DNA from: Bradyrhizobium forestalis
GTDB taxonomy: Bacteria; Pseudomonadota; Alphaproteobacteria; Rhizobiales; Xanthobacteraceae
Assembly (NCBI RefSeq): GCF_002795245.1
Contig: NZ_PGVG01000002.1
Coordinates: 372,001-436,000, forward strand
Length of the DNA: 64,000 bases
Direction of reading: 5' to 3'
The position numbers and the translations under genes were made by a program. Below are positions 19,823 to 30,421 of the stretch, piece after piece (positions within the stretch are counted from its first letter, which is position 1; each line of letters opens with the position of its first letter). The notes under the pieces were generated by a model that was not told the DNA's origin, did no database searches, and worked only from the letters and a program-made list of their open reading frames with translations.

Positions 19823-20500
19823 ATGCGGATTTTGCTCGTCGAGGATGAAGCGGAAATGGCCGGTGCGCTGGCTTCGGCGCTGAAGCGCTACGACATGGTG
19901 GTGGACCACGCCCCGACGCTCGCCGAGGCGGAGGAAGCCATCTCCGCCGACGTCCATGCCGCGGTCCTGCTCGACCGCCAGCTTCCTGACGGCGATGGCC
20001 TCGCCTTGATCCCAAAGCTCCGCGCGCGCGCCGACGGCGTGCCGATCATCGTCCTGACTGCGCGCGGCGAGCTCGCCGACCGCATCGCCGGGCTCGACGG
20101 CGGCGCCGACGACTATCTGGCAAAACCGTTCGCGGTCGAGGAGCTGCTGGCGCGGCTGCGCGCCGTGCTGCGGCGGCCCGCCGGCCTCTCCCCCGAAATC
20201 ATCCGCGCCGGCCGCCTCGCCTTCGACCTCAGTCATCGCGAAGCCAGCATCGACGGCCAGCCGTTCGAGCTGCCGCGCCGCGAGCTCCTTGTGCTCGAAG
20301 CCCTGGTCCGCCGCATGGGCCGGACCGTGCTGCGCTCGGCCCTGGAAGAGGCGGTCTACAATTTCGACGACGAGATCCAGTCCAACGCGCTCGACACGCA
20401 TGTCTCGCGTCTCAGGCGAAAGCTCGCGGAAGCCGACGCGGGTATCGAGATCCACGGCATTCGCGGCGTCGGCTATCTTCTCAAGAAGCTGCCAGCCTGA
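19823..20500 (+). CDS. OmpR/PhoB-family response regulator
   Basis: A 225-residue response regulator. Receiver domain residues 1-115: acidic pocket E7-D8, phospho-acceptor D51 (VLLDRQLPDGDG), switch T79 and K101 (YLAKPF). The C-terminal winged helix (about 125-222) shows the OmpR/PhoB pattern THVSRLRRKL. ATG 19823 gives the canonical MRILLVEDE; an earlier ATG at 19802 adds 7 residues. The sensor kinase follows after 10 bases. The group resembles QseB/TctD regulators of porins, transport or envelope functions. The target may include the methyltransferase gene that follows the kinase. Confidence 0.94.
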   Translation: MRILLVEDEAEMAGALASALKRYDMVVDHAPTLAEAEEAISADVHAAVLLDRQLPDGDGLALIPKLRARADGVPIIVLTARGELADRIAGLDGGADDYLAKPFAVEELLARLRAVLRRPAGLSPEIIRAGRLAFDLSHREASIDGQPFELPRRELLVLEALVRRMGRTVLRSALEEAVYNFDDEIQSNALDTHVSRLRRKLAEADAGIEIHGIRGVGYLLKKLPA

Positions 20501-20510
20501 AGACGCCAAT

Positions 20511-21887
20511 ATGAGCAAGCACGACGATCCCTATTGCCTGCGCTCGCGCTTGAGCTGGCGCCTGCTCTCGCTTCAGGCCGCGATCCTGGTCGCGCTGGTT
20601 GCAGTCGTCCTCGCCGGGCTTTGCGCCTCCGGCTTCGTGCTGGCAGAGAGGGACGAGGACCGCGTCATCGATGTCGTCCAGCGCGCGCTCACGCGCGAGG
20701 CGCAAGGCGGACTGGCCTTGCGGGCGACGGCCGAGCTGCAGCAGTTGCGCAGCGAGACGCCGGACCTCTGGTTCCTGGTGCGCGACCGGCAGGGTCGTTT
20801 TCTCAGCGAAGGCACCGTACCGGCCGAATTCGCCGCGATCGGCAGTGGCCTCGACCAGATCAGCCAGGCGCGGCTCGGCTGGCAGATGTTCGAGGACGAT
20901 CCGCGTAAGCCGGCGGCGCGGATGAAGCGGGTCGATACCGATGCGGGCAATGTGCAAATCATCACGGCGACACAAGGACGCCTGACCGGCGCCAAGGCAC
21001 TGTTCACGACATCCCTTGCGTTCCTCGGCATCGCCCTGCCCGGCCTGCTCCTGATGGGAACGGCGACCTTCATTGCCACGCCAATGATCGTACGGCGCGC
21101 GTTCAGGGGGCTCGATACCGCGGCGGACGAAGCGCGGCGCATCGATATCCATCAACGCGGCGCGCGGCTCCCGATAGAACGGATTCCGCTGGAGGTCGTG
21201 CCGCTCGTGACCGCGATCAACGACGCGCTGGCGCGGCTCGACCAGGGCTATGCCCGCCACAAGCGCTTCGTCGCGGACGCCGCACATGAGTTGCGCACGC
21301 CGATCGCGATCCTGAACACGCGCCTGGAGTCACTTGCCCCTGGGCCGGACAAGAATCGCCTGCTGGAGGATGCGGCGCGGCTGGCGACGCTCGCCGAGCA
21401 ATTGCTCGATATCCAGCGCCTCGACCGCTGCGGCCATCCTTTCACGCGCGTCGATCTCGCCGCCGTTGCGCAAAGCGTCGCCGCCGACCTCGCGCCGCTG
21501 GCGATCGCGGCCGGCTACGAGCTCGCGCTCGATGCGCCGTCGACACCGGTCGAGACGATCGGCGATGCGGCGGCCCTGGAGCGCGCACTGACCAATCTCG
21601 TGCAGAACGCGATCCAGCACGGCCCTCGCCGCGGCACGATCGGGATACGCGTCGGCAGGCCTGCAAACATCGAGGTCACGGATGAAGGCGCCGGAATTCC
21701 CGCCGATCAGCGCGAGCAGATCTTCGAACCGTTCTATCGGCTGACGCCGCTCGATCGCGGTGCCGGCCTCGGCCTCAACATGGTGCGCGAGATCGTGCAG
21801 CTGCATGGCGGCCACGTCTCGGTGGCGGATGGGCCGGAAGGTGGCGCCTGTTTCCGGATGACGCTGCCGCCGGTCCGGCAGGCTTGA
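20511..21887 (+). CDS. Two-component sensor histidine kinase
   Basis: A 458-residue membrane kinase. Membrane segment 1 is about residues 19-45, a periplasmic sensor of about 120 residues follows, segment 2 is about 167-190, then a HAMP-like linker, the dimerisation/phosphotransfer helix with H259 (FVADAAHELRTPIAI), and the ATPase domain with N-box LVQNAIQHGP, G1 EVTDEGAGIP and G2 GAGLGLNMV. Start ATG 20511, 10 bases after the regulator stop. QseC/TctE-like layout; signal unknown. The periplasmic part shows DLWFLVRDRQGR, a small beta-hairpin typical of such sensors. Confidence 0.94.
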   Translation: MSKHDDPYCLRSRLSWRLLSLQAAILVALVAVVLAGLCASGFVLAERDEDRVIDVVQRALTREAQGGLALRATAELQQLRSETPDLWFLVRDRQGRFLSEGTVPAEFAAIGSGLDQISQARLGWQMFEDDPRKPAARMKRVDTDAGNVQIITATQGRLTGAKALFTTSLAFLGIALPGLLLMGTATFIATPMIVRRAFRGLDTAADEARRIDIHQRGARLPIERIPLEVVPLVTAINDALARLDQGYARHKRFVADAAHELRTPIAILNTRLESLAPGPDKNRLLEDAARLATLAEQLLDIQRLDRCGHPFTRVDLAAVAQSVAADLAPLAIAAGYELALDAPSTPVETIGDAAALERALTNLVQNAIQHGPRRGTIGIRVGRPANIEVTDEGAGIPADQREQIFEPFYRLTPLDRGAGLGLNMVREIVQLHGGHVSVADGPEGGACFRMTLPPVRQA

Positions 21888-22000
21888 TTCAATCCGCATC
21901 CGCTTCCGACAGCGCAATGCTGTCGCAATGCGCCTCCGCGACACTGCATCCGTCTCACCTCTGCTCTTCCGGAGGTGCAAACCAAGATGCCGGAGTGCGC

Positions 22001-22663
22001 ATGCCCAACGATTTCCTTTCCTTCTTCCTGTCCTGGATGTCGTCCCCGCGTCGGGTCGGAGCTGTCGCACCATCGGGTGCGGCGCTCGCCGATCTCATCA
22101 CGCGCGAGATCAGCGCATCGACGGGGCCGATTCTCGAGCTCGGGCCCGGCACCGGCGCGTTCACCTACAAGCTGCTCAAACGCGGCGTCCGGCCGCAGGA
22201 TCTCACGCTGATCGAATACGGCTCCGACTTCGTGAAGCTGCTGCAACTGCGCTTTCCCGGCGCACGCGTGCTGTGGATGGACGCAGGCCGGCTGACGACC
22301 GAGCGCCTCTATGACGGCGCCCCCGTCGGCGCGGTCGTGAGCGGCCTGCCGCTGCTCAACATGTCCAGGCGCAAGGTCATCTCGATCCTCAGCGGCGCGT
22401 TCAGTTATGTCCGTCCCGGTGGCGCCTTCTACCAGTTCACCTATGGCATGAGCTGCCCGGTGCCGCGGCCCGTGCTCGACCGGCTGGGCCTGCGCGCAAA
22501 GCTCGTGGATCGCGCCCTGCTGAACGTACCGCCCGCCGCCGTGTACAGGCTGACGCGGCGACCACAGATGAAGCTGATCACGGGATCGCTTGCGCCTGAA
22601 CCATCAGCGCGGGCCGCGTTGGAGCCGATGCATCAAGCGCGCGACTATTCTGCCGCGCGCTGA
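22001..22663 (+). CDS. PmtA-like SAM-dependent (phospholipid) methyltransferase
   Basis: A 220-residue class I methyltransferase with motif I ELGPGTGAFTYKLL (about residues 46-59) and the N-terminal segment SPRRVGAVAPSGAALAD that is shared by rhizobial phosphatidylethanolamine N-methyltransferases (PmtA) and rRNA dimethylase-like proteins. PmtA methylates phosphatidylethanolamine toward phosphatidylcholine at the inner membrane. Homology to PmtA is clear, the exact substrate is not. Start ATG 22001 gives MPNDFLSFFLSW, after GGAG; the frame opens 117 bases earlier without a supported start. It follows the histidine kinase by 113 bases, so may be under that system. It converges on pyrG with 4 bases between stops. 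Confidence 0.82.
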   Translation: MPNDFLSFFLSWMSSPRRVGAVAPSGAALADLITREISASTGPILELGPGTGAFTYKLLKRGVRPQDLTLIEYGSDFVKLLQLRFPGARVLWMDAGRLTTERLYDGAPVGAVVSGLPLLNMSRRKVISILSGAFSYVRPGGAFYQFTYGMSCPVPRPVLDRLGLRAKLVDRALLNVPPAAVYRLTRRPQMKLITGSLAPEPSARAALEPMHQARDYSAAR

Positions 22664-22667
22664 GCCG

Positions 22668-24311
<1,644 letters not shown>

Positions 24312-24321
24312 CTAATCCCTC

Positions 24322-24351
24322 GAATACGATTCGCCAAAACGATTCGTATTC
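24322..24351. promoter_or_regulatory. Inverted repeat in the pyrG leader
   Basis: GAATACGATTCG (24322-24333), spacer CCAAAA, CGATTCGTATTC (24340-24351): 12-base arms with one mismatch, 23 bases upstream of the pyrG start. It could be an operator or an RNA hairpin in the leader. No known pyrG regulator of alphaproteobacteria is matched to it. Confidence 0.4.
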
Positions 24352-24465
24352 CGCCCCAAAGATTTTGCGGGCCTGTGGGTGATCCAGAACTGAGAGTGGT
24401 AACAGTGCCTTGATGGGGATTTTTGATGCAGGACGGTAGCAGCCGACCTGCATGGCCCCCTTGCT

Positions 24466-24849
24466 TTATTGTGAGCGCGGCACCTGCGGGCCCGATGGCG
24501 CCTGGTTCTGCTGCTGCTCGTCGACCTTCTTCAGCGAATCCAGGATGCCGCCCGAGGTCGGCGGCGCGATCGGCGAGCCGCCGGCCGGCTGGGTCTGCGA
24601 CGGCTGGCCGATGATCGACGACGGCTTGCGGTCGTAGCCGGCATACCAGGACAGGAACAGGCTGGTGAGGAAGAAGCCGACGGCCAGAATCGCGGTGGTC
24701 CGCGTCAAAAGGTTCGCAGTGCCGCGGCTCGACATGAAGCCCGCGCCTCCGCCCATGCCAAGCCCGCCGCCTTCCGACTTCTGCAGCAGCACGGCGCCGA
24801 TCATGACGGCGACGATCATGAGGTGGATGACGATGACAACGGTTTGCAT
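24466..24849 (-). CDS. secG: Preprotein translocase subunit SecG
   Basis: A 127-residue SecG. Two membrane segments (about residues 2-22 and 54-74) flank the conserved cytoplasmic loop LLQKSEGGGLGMGGGAGFMSS. SecG assists SecYEG in protein export. The C-terminal Pro/Gln-rich extension after residue 85 is typical of rhizobial SecG. It sits between tpiA and pyrG on the same strand, the standard tpiA-secG-pyrG order. Confidence 0.94.
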   Translation of the reverse strand: MQTVVIVIHLMIVAVMIGAVLLQKSEGGGLGMGGGAGFMSSRGTANLLTRTTAILAVGFFLTSLFLSWYAGYDRKPSSIIGQPSQTQPAGGSPIAPPTSGGILDSLKKVDEQQQNQAPSGPQVPRSQ

Positions 24850-24932
24850 AATATCCTTCCGTCACAAGCGGGCGGCGCCTGACGGCGGCCGATCGCGCTT
24901 CGCGGGTTTTCCTGAAGTTGCGCGGTGTTACA

Positions 24933-24964
24933 CGATCGGAGGGGGTATTGCCACCCCCGATCGG
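24933..24964. other. GC-rich hairpin between tpiA and secG
   Basis: CGATCGGAGGGGGT and ACCCCCGATCG pair around ATTGCC with a 2-base bulge. No U-run follows on the minus strand, so it looks like a processing or attenuating hairpin between tpiA and secG rather than a full terminator. Confidence 0.35.
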
Positions 24965-24988
24965 GTCCGAACCAACGGTTTGGGTTAG

Positions 24989-25744
24989 CTAGGGGCAGCC
25001 CTTGGCGATGGCAAGGAAATCGGCCGCTTTCAGGCTGGCTCCACCGACCAGCGCACCATTGACGTTTTTCACCGCCATCAGCTCGGCTGCGTTCGAGGGC
25101 TTGACCGAACCACCGTAGAGAATCCGCATCCTGGCCCCCTCGTCCTTGAACCTGGAGGTCAGGAGTTCCCGGATAAAGCCATGAATCTGCTCGACATCCT
25201 TGGCCGTGGGGGTCAGGCCGGTGCCGATCGCCCAGACCGGCTCATAGGCCACGATCAGGTTGGCCGCGGTCGATGCGTCCGGCAGCGAGAGGTTGAGCTG
25301 ACCGCGCAGGATCTCGAGAGTCTGGCCGGCGTCGCGCTGGGCTTGCGTCTCGCCGATACAGACGATCGCCGTCACCCCGGCGCGCCAGGCGGCCTCCGCC
25401 TTCTGCTTGACCAGGATATCGCTCTCGCCGTGGTCGGCGCGGCGCTCGGAATGGCCGACGATGATGGCGGTCGCCCCGGCATCCGTCAGCATTTCGGCGG
25501 CGATATCGCCGGTATGGGCGCCGGAGACCTTGGGGTGGCAGTCCTGGGCCCCTACCGCGGCCTTCTTGCCACGCGCCTTCTCGGCGAACGCCGCAATCAG
25601 GGTCGCCGGCGGGCAGACCAGCAGGTCGGCCTTGCCAGCCACGTCTGCCGCGCCGTTGAGCATGGCGTCGAATTCGGCAGCCTGGGCCTTCAGCCCGTTC
25701 ATTTTCCAATTGCCGGCGATCAGCGGTCGGATGGCGTCGGTCAT
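24989..25744 (-). CDS. tpiA: Triose-phosphate isomerase
   Basis: A 251-residue TIM barrel interconverting dihydroxyacetone phosphate and glyceraldehyde 3-phosphate. Catalytic residues are visible: K in GNWKMNG (about residue 14), H in VGHSERR (about 98) and E in [11 protein letters not shown] (about 170). The phosphate loop [10 protein letters not shown] is intact. Start ATG 25744 gives [17 protein letters not shown]; the open frame continues 75 bases upstream without family support. Divergent from ppiD. Confidence 0.97.
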   Translation of the reverse strand: MTDAIRPLIAGNWKMNGLKAQAAEFDAMLNGAADVAGKADLLVCPPATLIAAFAEKARGKKAAVGAQDCHPKVSGAHTGDIAAEMLTDAGATAIIVGHSERRADHGESDILVKQKAEAAWRAGVTAIVCIGETQAQRDAGQTLEILRGQLNLSLPDASTAANLIVAYEPVWAIGTGLTPTAKDVEQIHGFIRELLTSRFKDEGARMRILYGGSVKPSNAAELMAVKNVNGALVGGASLKAADFLAIAKGCP

Positions 25745-25968
25745 GTCAAATTCCAGCGATATGAGGTTTGTGCATGCGCTAGCAGAGGTGCTCCTGCAGT
25801 TCCAGAGACCAGGGGGCATTTAACCGCAGCTTCTCGCCGCCGCATGAGGCGAGGTTGCGGGGGGAAAGCCGCCACTTTATGATGATCTATCAATTTGGTG
25901 ACGCGCTTTTGCGGAATCTGCATTAAGACGCGCTCCCGTTCCCCTCCTGACCAAACAAGTTGGACCAA

Positions 25969-27867
25969 ATGCTTCGAGGAATGCGCAAGGCCTCATCAAA
26001 CTGGCTCGGCAAGACCATTATGGCCGTGGTGATGGGCGTGTTGATCGTCAGTTTCGGCATTTGGGGCATCGCTGACATCTTCCGCGGCTTCGGGCAGTCC
26101 ACGGTGGCCAAGATCGGCAGCACCGAGATTTCGCTCAACGAGTTCCGGCAGATCTACACCGACCGCCTGCAGCAGATCAGCCGCCAGTTCGGCCGCCCGC
26201 TCACGCCCGACCAGGCGCGCGCCTTCGGCCTCGACCGCCAGGTGCTGCAGCAGACCATCGCGGAAGCTGCCCTCGACGAAGAGGCGCGCCGGCTCGGGCT
26301 CGGCCAGTCCGACGCGCAGATCCGCCAAGTCATCATGAACGATCCCAACTTCAAGGGCGTCGGCGGCAATTTCGATGCCAACCGCTTCCAGGCCGTGATC
26401 CGCAATTTCGGCTATACCGAGCAGCGCTACGTCGCCGAGCAGCGCAAGGTGTCGCTGCGCCGCCAGATCACCGGCACGATCGGCGCCGGCCTGGAGCCGC
26501 CGAAGGCCATGATCGACGTGCTGACACGCTACCAGAACGAGCAGCGCGCCATCGAATTCGTCAAGCTCGACGCCGCACAGGCAGGCACCATCGACGCGCC
26601 CTCGCCCGAAGCCCTCGCCACCTATTTCGAGGATCACAAGGTCCAGTTCCGCGCGCCCGAATACCGCAAGATCGCCTTCGTCGTAATCTCGCCGGAAGAG
26701 ATCGGCAAGTGGACCGAGGTCTCCGACGAGGACGCCAAGAAGGTGTTCGAGCAGCGCAAGGACCGGCTCGGCACGCCGGAGAAGCGCCAGATCCATCAGA
26801 TCGTATTCCCCAATGCCGCCGAGGCGCAGGCCGCGCGCGAGCGGCTCGCCGGCGGAATGTCGTTCGAGGATCTCGGCAAGGAGCGCGGGCTGAGTGCCTC
26901 CGACGTCGACCTTGGCCTCGTGACCAAGTCTTCGCTCGATTCCGCAGTCGGCGACGCCGCCTTTGCGCTTCCCGTCGGTGAGATCAGCCAGCCGATCCAG
27001 GGCGCCCTCGGCACCTCCATCGTCAAGGTCGACAAGATCGAGCCGGGCAATGAGGCCGACTACGCGAAGCTTGCCGGCGACATCAAGCGCGAGATCGCGG
27101 CCGACCGTGCGCGCGTCAAGGTCGCCGACCTCCGCGACAAGATGGAAGACGAGCGCGGCGGCGGCTCGAGCGTGATCGACGCGGCGCAGAAGCTCGGCCT
27201 CACCGCCGTGACCATCGACGCCGTCGACCGCTCCGGCCGCGCCCCGAACGGCCAGCCGGTCGCCAACATCCCGCAGGGCCTCGACGTGGTGTCGCAGGCC
27301 TTCAACACCGATGTCGGCGTCGACAACGACGCAATCTCATTCAAGGGCGGCTATGTCTGGTACGACGTGCTCGCCATCACCCCCTCGCGCGACCGCAATC
27401 TCGACGAGGTCCGCGACCAGGTCGAGGCGCGCTGGCGCCAGGACCAGATCGCGGCAAAGCTGAAGGCCAAGGCGACCGAGATGGTGCAGAAGCTCGAAGC
27501 CAGCGGCAAGCTCGCTGACGAGGCCGCCGCGGTCGGCGCCAAGGTCGAGACCGCCACCGGCGTCAAGCGCGACGACTCGCCCGCCGGCGTGCCCGGCACT
27601 GTCGTGGCGGCCGCGTTCCGCACTGCCAAGGATGGCGTCGGACAGACGGCCGTGAGCGGCGGCAGCGAGGTGATCGTCTTCCGCGTCACCGACATCGTCG
27701 ATCCCGCGGTCGACTTCGCCTCCGACCCGGTCAAGAAGCTGAAGGAGAGCCTCGACCGGGCCCAGACCGAAGAGCAGGTCGCTTCCTACGTCAACAAGCT
27801 TGAAACCGACATCGGGACCACCATTAATCAGGCCGCCTTCGCGCAGGTGACCGGCGCGAACCAGTGA
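25969..27867 (+). CDS. ppiD: Peptidyl-prolyl cis-trans isomerase D-like periplasmic foldase
   Basis: A 632-residue membrane-anchored chaperone of the PpiD/SurA type. One membrane segment near residues 18-38 (IMAVVMGVLIVSFGIWGIADI) anchors it with the bulk in the periplasm. A SurA_N-like helical region (about 40-160) is followed by a parvulin PPIC domain (about 255-365, EKRQIHQIVFPNAAEAQAAR to FALPVGEISQPIQG) and a C-terminal helical part. It assists folding of exported proteins. ATG 25969 gives MLRGMRKASSNW; a TTG 9 bases upstream and an ATG 12 bases downstream are alternatives. First gene of a tight run with trpD, 14 bases downstream. Confidence 0.92.
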   Translation: MLRGMRKASSNWLGKTIMAVVMGVLIVSFGIWGIADIFRGFGQSTVAKIGSTEISLNEFRQIYTDRLQQISRQFGRPLTPDQARAFGLDRQVLQQTIAEAALDEEARRLGLGQSDAQIRQVIMNDPNFKGVGGNFDANRFQAVIRNFGYTEQRYVAEQRKVSLRRQITGTIGAGLEPPKAMIDVLTRYQNEQRAIEFVKLDAAQAGTIDAPSPEALATYFEDHKVQFRAPEYRKIAFVVISPEEIGKWTEVSDEDAKKVFEQRKDRLGTPEKRQIHQIVFPNAAEAQAARERLAGGMSFEDLGKERGLSASDVDLGLVTKSSLDSAVGDAAFALPVGEISQPIQGALGTSIVKVDKIEPGNEADYAKLAGDIKREIAADRARVKVADLRDKMEDERGGGSSVIDAAQKLGLTAVTIDAVDRSGRAPNGQPVANIPQGLDVVSQAFNTDVGVDNDAISFKGGYVWYDVLAITPSRDRNLDEVRDQVEARWRQDQIAAKLKAKATEMVQKLEASGKLADEAAAVGAKVETATGVKRDDSPAGVPGTVVAAAFRTAKDGVGQTAVSGGSEVIVFRVTDIVDPAVDFASDPVKKLKESLDRAQTEEQVASYVNKLETDIGTTINQAAFAQVTGANQ

Positions 27868-27881
27868 GTTGAAAGCACGCG

Positions 27882-28895
27882 ATGGACGACCTGAAATCGA
27901 TCATTGGAAAAGTGGCGACCGGCGCCAGCCTGTCGCGTGACGAGGCCGCTTCCGCCTTCGACGCCATGATGTCCGGCGAGGCCACGCCCTCGCAGATGGG
28001 CGGCCTCTTGATGGCGCTCAGGGTGCGCGGCGAGACCGTGGACGAGATCACCGGCGCTGTCGCGGCGATGCGCTCCAAGATGCTGACCGTGACGGCGCCG
28101 CCTGACGCCGTGGACATCGTCGGCACCGGCGGCGACGGTTCCGGCTCGGTCAACGTCTCGACCTGCGCCGCCTTCATCGTCTCGGGCGCCGGCGTGCCCG
28201 TGGCCAAGCACGGCAACCGCGCGCTGTCGTCGCGCTCGGGCGCCGCCGACGTGCTGGCCTCGCTCGGGGTGAAGATCGATCTCAAGCCGGAGCAGGTCGG
28301 ACGCTGCGTGCGCGAATGCGGCATCGGCTTCATGTTCGCCCCCGCCCACCATCCCGCCATGAAGAATGTCGGCCCGACCCGGGTCGAGCTTGCCACGCGC
28401 ACGATCTTCAATCTGCTCGGCCCGCTGTCCAACCCGGCCGGTGTGAAGCGGCAGATGGTCGGCGTGTTCTCAAGGCAATGGGTGCAGCCGCTGGCACAGG
28501 TGCTGAAGAATCTCGGCTCCGAATCCGCGTGGGTGGTGCACGGCTCCGACGGTCTCGACGAGATCACCCTCACCGGCCCGACCTTCGTCTCCGCGCTCCA
28601 CAATGGCGAGATCCGGAATTTCGAGGTGACCCCGGAGGAAGCCGGGCTCTCGCGTTGCGAGGCCGGGGCTCTGAAGGGCGGGGACGCCGACGCCAATGCG
28701 ATCGCGCTGCAGAGCGTGCTCGACGGCAAGCCGAGTCCCTATCGCGACGTGGCGCTGATCAACGCCGCCGCCGCACTGGTCGTGGCCGGCCGTGCCAAGG
28801 ACCTCAAGGAAGGCGTCGCGATCGGCGCCCGCTCCATCGACAGCGGCGCGGCCAAGGCGAAGCTGAAGCACCTGGTCACGGTCTCCAACAGCTGA
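27882..28895 (+). CDS. trpD: Anthranilate phosphoribosyltransferase
   Basis: A 337-residue enzyme that joins anthranilate to PRPP in tryptophan synthesis. The PRPP loop [14 protein letters not shown] and the segment [17 protein letters not shown] are intact, with the anthranilate-site motif APAHHPAMK. Complete length. It lies 14 bases after ppiD and 7 bases before trpC, so the genes are probably one transcript. There is no room for a trp attenuator before it. Confidence 0.97.
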   Translation: MDDLKSIIGKVATGASLSRDEAASAFDAMMSGEATPSQMGGLLMALRVRGETVDEITGAVAAMRSKMLTVTAPPDAVDIVGTGGDGSGSVNVSTCAAFIVSGAGVPVAKHGNRALSSRSGAADVLASLGVKIDLKPEQVGRCVRECGIGFMFAPAHHPAMKNVGPTRVELATRTIFNLLGPLSNPAGVKRQMVGVFSRQWVQPLAQVLKNLGSESAWVVHGSDGLDEITLTGPTFVSALHNGEIRNFEVTPEEAGLSRCEAGALKGGDADANAIALQSVLDGKPSPYRDVALINAAAALVVAGRAKDLKEGVAIGARSIDSGAAKAKLKHLVTVSNS

Positions 28896-28902
28896 ATTGC
28901 GC

Positions 28903-29724
28903 ATGTCCGACATCCTGACCAAGATCGAGACCTATAAGCGCGAGGAGATCGCGGCAGCGAAGCGGACGCGCCCGCTCTCCACCTTGGAGGCGCAAGCCAA
29001 GGCCGCGTCCGCGCCGCGTGGCTTCCTGCATGCGATCAAGAGCAAGCTCGCCGATGGCGACTACGCGCTGATCGCGGAAGTGAAGAAGGCCTCGCCCTCC
29101 AAAGGTCTCATTCGCGCCGATTTCGACCCGCCGGCCCTCGCAAGAGCCTATGAGGCAGGCGGCGCGGCCTGCCTTTCGGTGCTGACCGACACACCGTCGT
29201 TCCAGGGCCATCTCGACTTCATGGTGGCGGCGCGCGCGGCAACGTCGCTGCCGGTGCTGCGCAAGGATTTCATGTTCGACACCTATCAGGTGGTCGAGGC
29301 GCGCGCGCATGGCGCCGACTGCATCCTGATCATCATGGCTGCGCTCGATGATGCCGCTGCCAGGGATATCGAAGACGCCGCCCTCGCCTGTGGCATGGAT
29401 GTGCTGATCGAGATCCACGACCGGGCCGAACTCGATCGGGCGCTGAAGCTGCGCTCGCCGATGATCGGCGTCAACAACCGGAATCTGCGCACCTTCGAGA
29501 CCACCCTGGCGACCAGCGAGGCGCTGGCTCCGCTGATTCCGGGCGACCGGCTGATGGTCGGCGAGAGCGGCATCTTCACGCCGGAAGATCTCGCCCGGCT
29601 CGAGCGGGTCGGCATGTCGACGTTCCTGGTCGGCGAGAGCCTGATGCGGCAGGCCGACGTCACCGCGGCGACGCGCGCGCTGCTCGCGCGCAAGACGACG
29701 GCGCGCGCGACGGGCACGCGCTGA
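28903..29724 (+). CDS. trpC: Indole-3-glycerol phosphate synthase
   Basis: A 273-residue TIM barrel that closes the indole ring from carboxyphenylaminodeoxyribulose phosphate. Catalytic motifs are visible: [38 protein letters not shown] and [14 protein letters not shown] 28903 gives [16 protein letters not shown]; a TTG two codons earlier is less likely. Standalone TrpC without a TrpF fusion. It is separated from moaC by a single base. Confidence 0.97.
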   Translation: MSDILTKIETYKREEIAAAKRTRPLSTLEAQAKAASAPRGFLHAIKSKLADGDYALIAEVKKASPSKGLIRADFDPPALARAYEAGGAACLSVLTDTPSFQGHLDFMVAARAATSLPVLRKDFMFDTYQVVEARAHGADCILIIMAALDDAAARDIEDAALACGMDVLIEIHDRAELDRALKLRSPMIGVNNRNLRTFETTLATSEALAPLIPGDRLMVGESGIFTPEDLARLERVGMSTFLVGESLMRQADVTAATRALLARKTTARATGTR

Positions 29725-29725
29725 C

Positions 29726-30244
29726 ATGGCGCGCAAGCCAGCGAAGACGAAGACGGCCAAATCCAAGGCCGGCCCCGCCCTCACCCATATCGGCGCCTCC
29801 GGCGAGGCGCGAATGGTCGACGTCTCGGACAAGCCCGCGACCGAGCGGCTCGCCGTCGCGGAAGGCCGCGTCGTCATGACAAAGGCAACGCTCGACCTGA
29901 TCGTGTCCGGCAACGCCAAGAAGGGTGACGTGCTCGGCACCGCGCGCATCGCCGGCATCATGGCCGCCAAGCGCACCTCCGAGCTGATCCCGCTCTGCCA
30001 TCCACTCGCGCTGTCGAAGGTCACGGTCAACATCGAGCCGGATGCAAAACTGCCGGGCTGCCTCGTTCGCGCCAGCGTGAAGGTCACGGGCCCGACCGGC
30101 GTCGAGATGGAGGCCCTCACGGCCGTCTCGGTCGCCTGCCTCACCATCTACGACATGATCAAGGCGGTCGAGCGCGGCGTGCGCATCGAGGGCATCCATC
30201 TGGTCGAGAAGCTCGGCGGCAAGTCCGGCCATTACCGCGCCTGA
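29726..30244 (+). CDS. moaC: Cyclic pyranopterin monophosphate synthase
   Basis: A 172-residue MoaC that makes cyclic pyranopterin monophosphate in molybdenum cofactor synthesis. Signature segments [33 protein letters not shown] and [12 protein letters not shown] are complete. An extra Lys/Ala-rich stretch of about 15 residues precedes the fold ([13 protein letters not shown]). It starts one base after the trpC stop. The partner moeA lies 7.5 kb downstream on the same strand with unrelated genes between. Confidence 0.96.
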   Translation: MARKPAKTKTAKSKAGPALTHIGASGEARMVDVSDKPATERLAVAEGRVVMTKATLDLIVSGNAKKGDVLGTARIAGIMAAKRTSELIPLCHPLALSKVTVNIEPDAKLPGCLVRASVKVTGPTGVEMEALTAVSVACLTIYDMIKAVERGVRIEGIHLVEKLGGKSGHYRA

Positions 30245-30421
30245 AGCGCGCTTGCTTCAACGAACCGCCCTTGCGAGCGCGCGCATCGATTGCTTTTGTG
30301 CGCGGCCATTCACGTTGCGTTAACCGCGCTTCCTAACTTTGCCTCCACACCGTCCCCGTAAACCAGCGGGTGTTCTTAGGCTCATGAATTGATCCTGACG
30401 TGTGCGCGGCAATGATCCAGC

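Noticed and set aside
27868..27881. Attenuator before trpD
   Set aside because: Only 14 bases separate ppiD and trpD.
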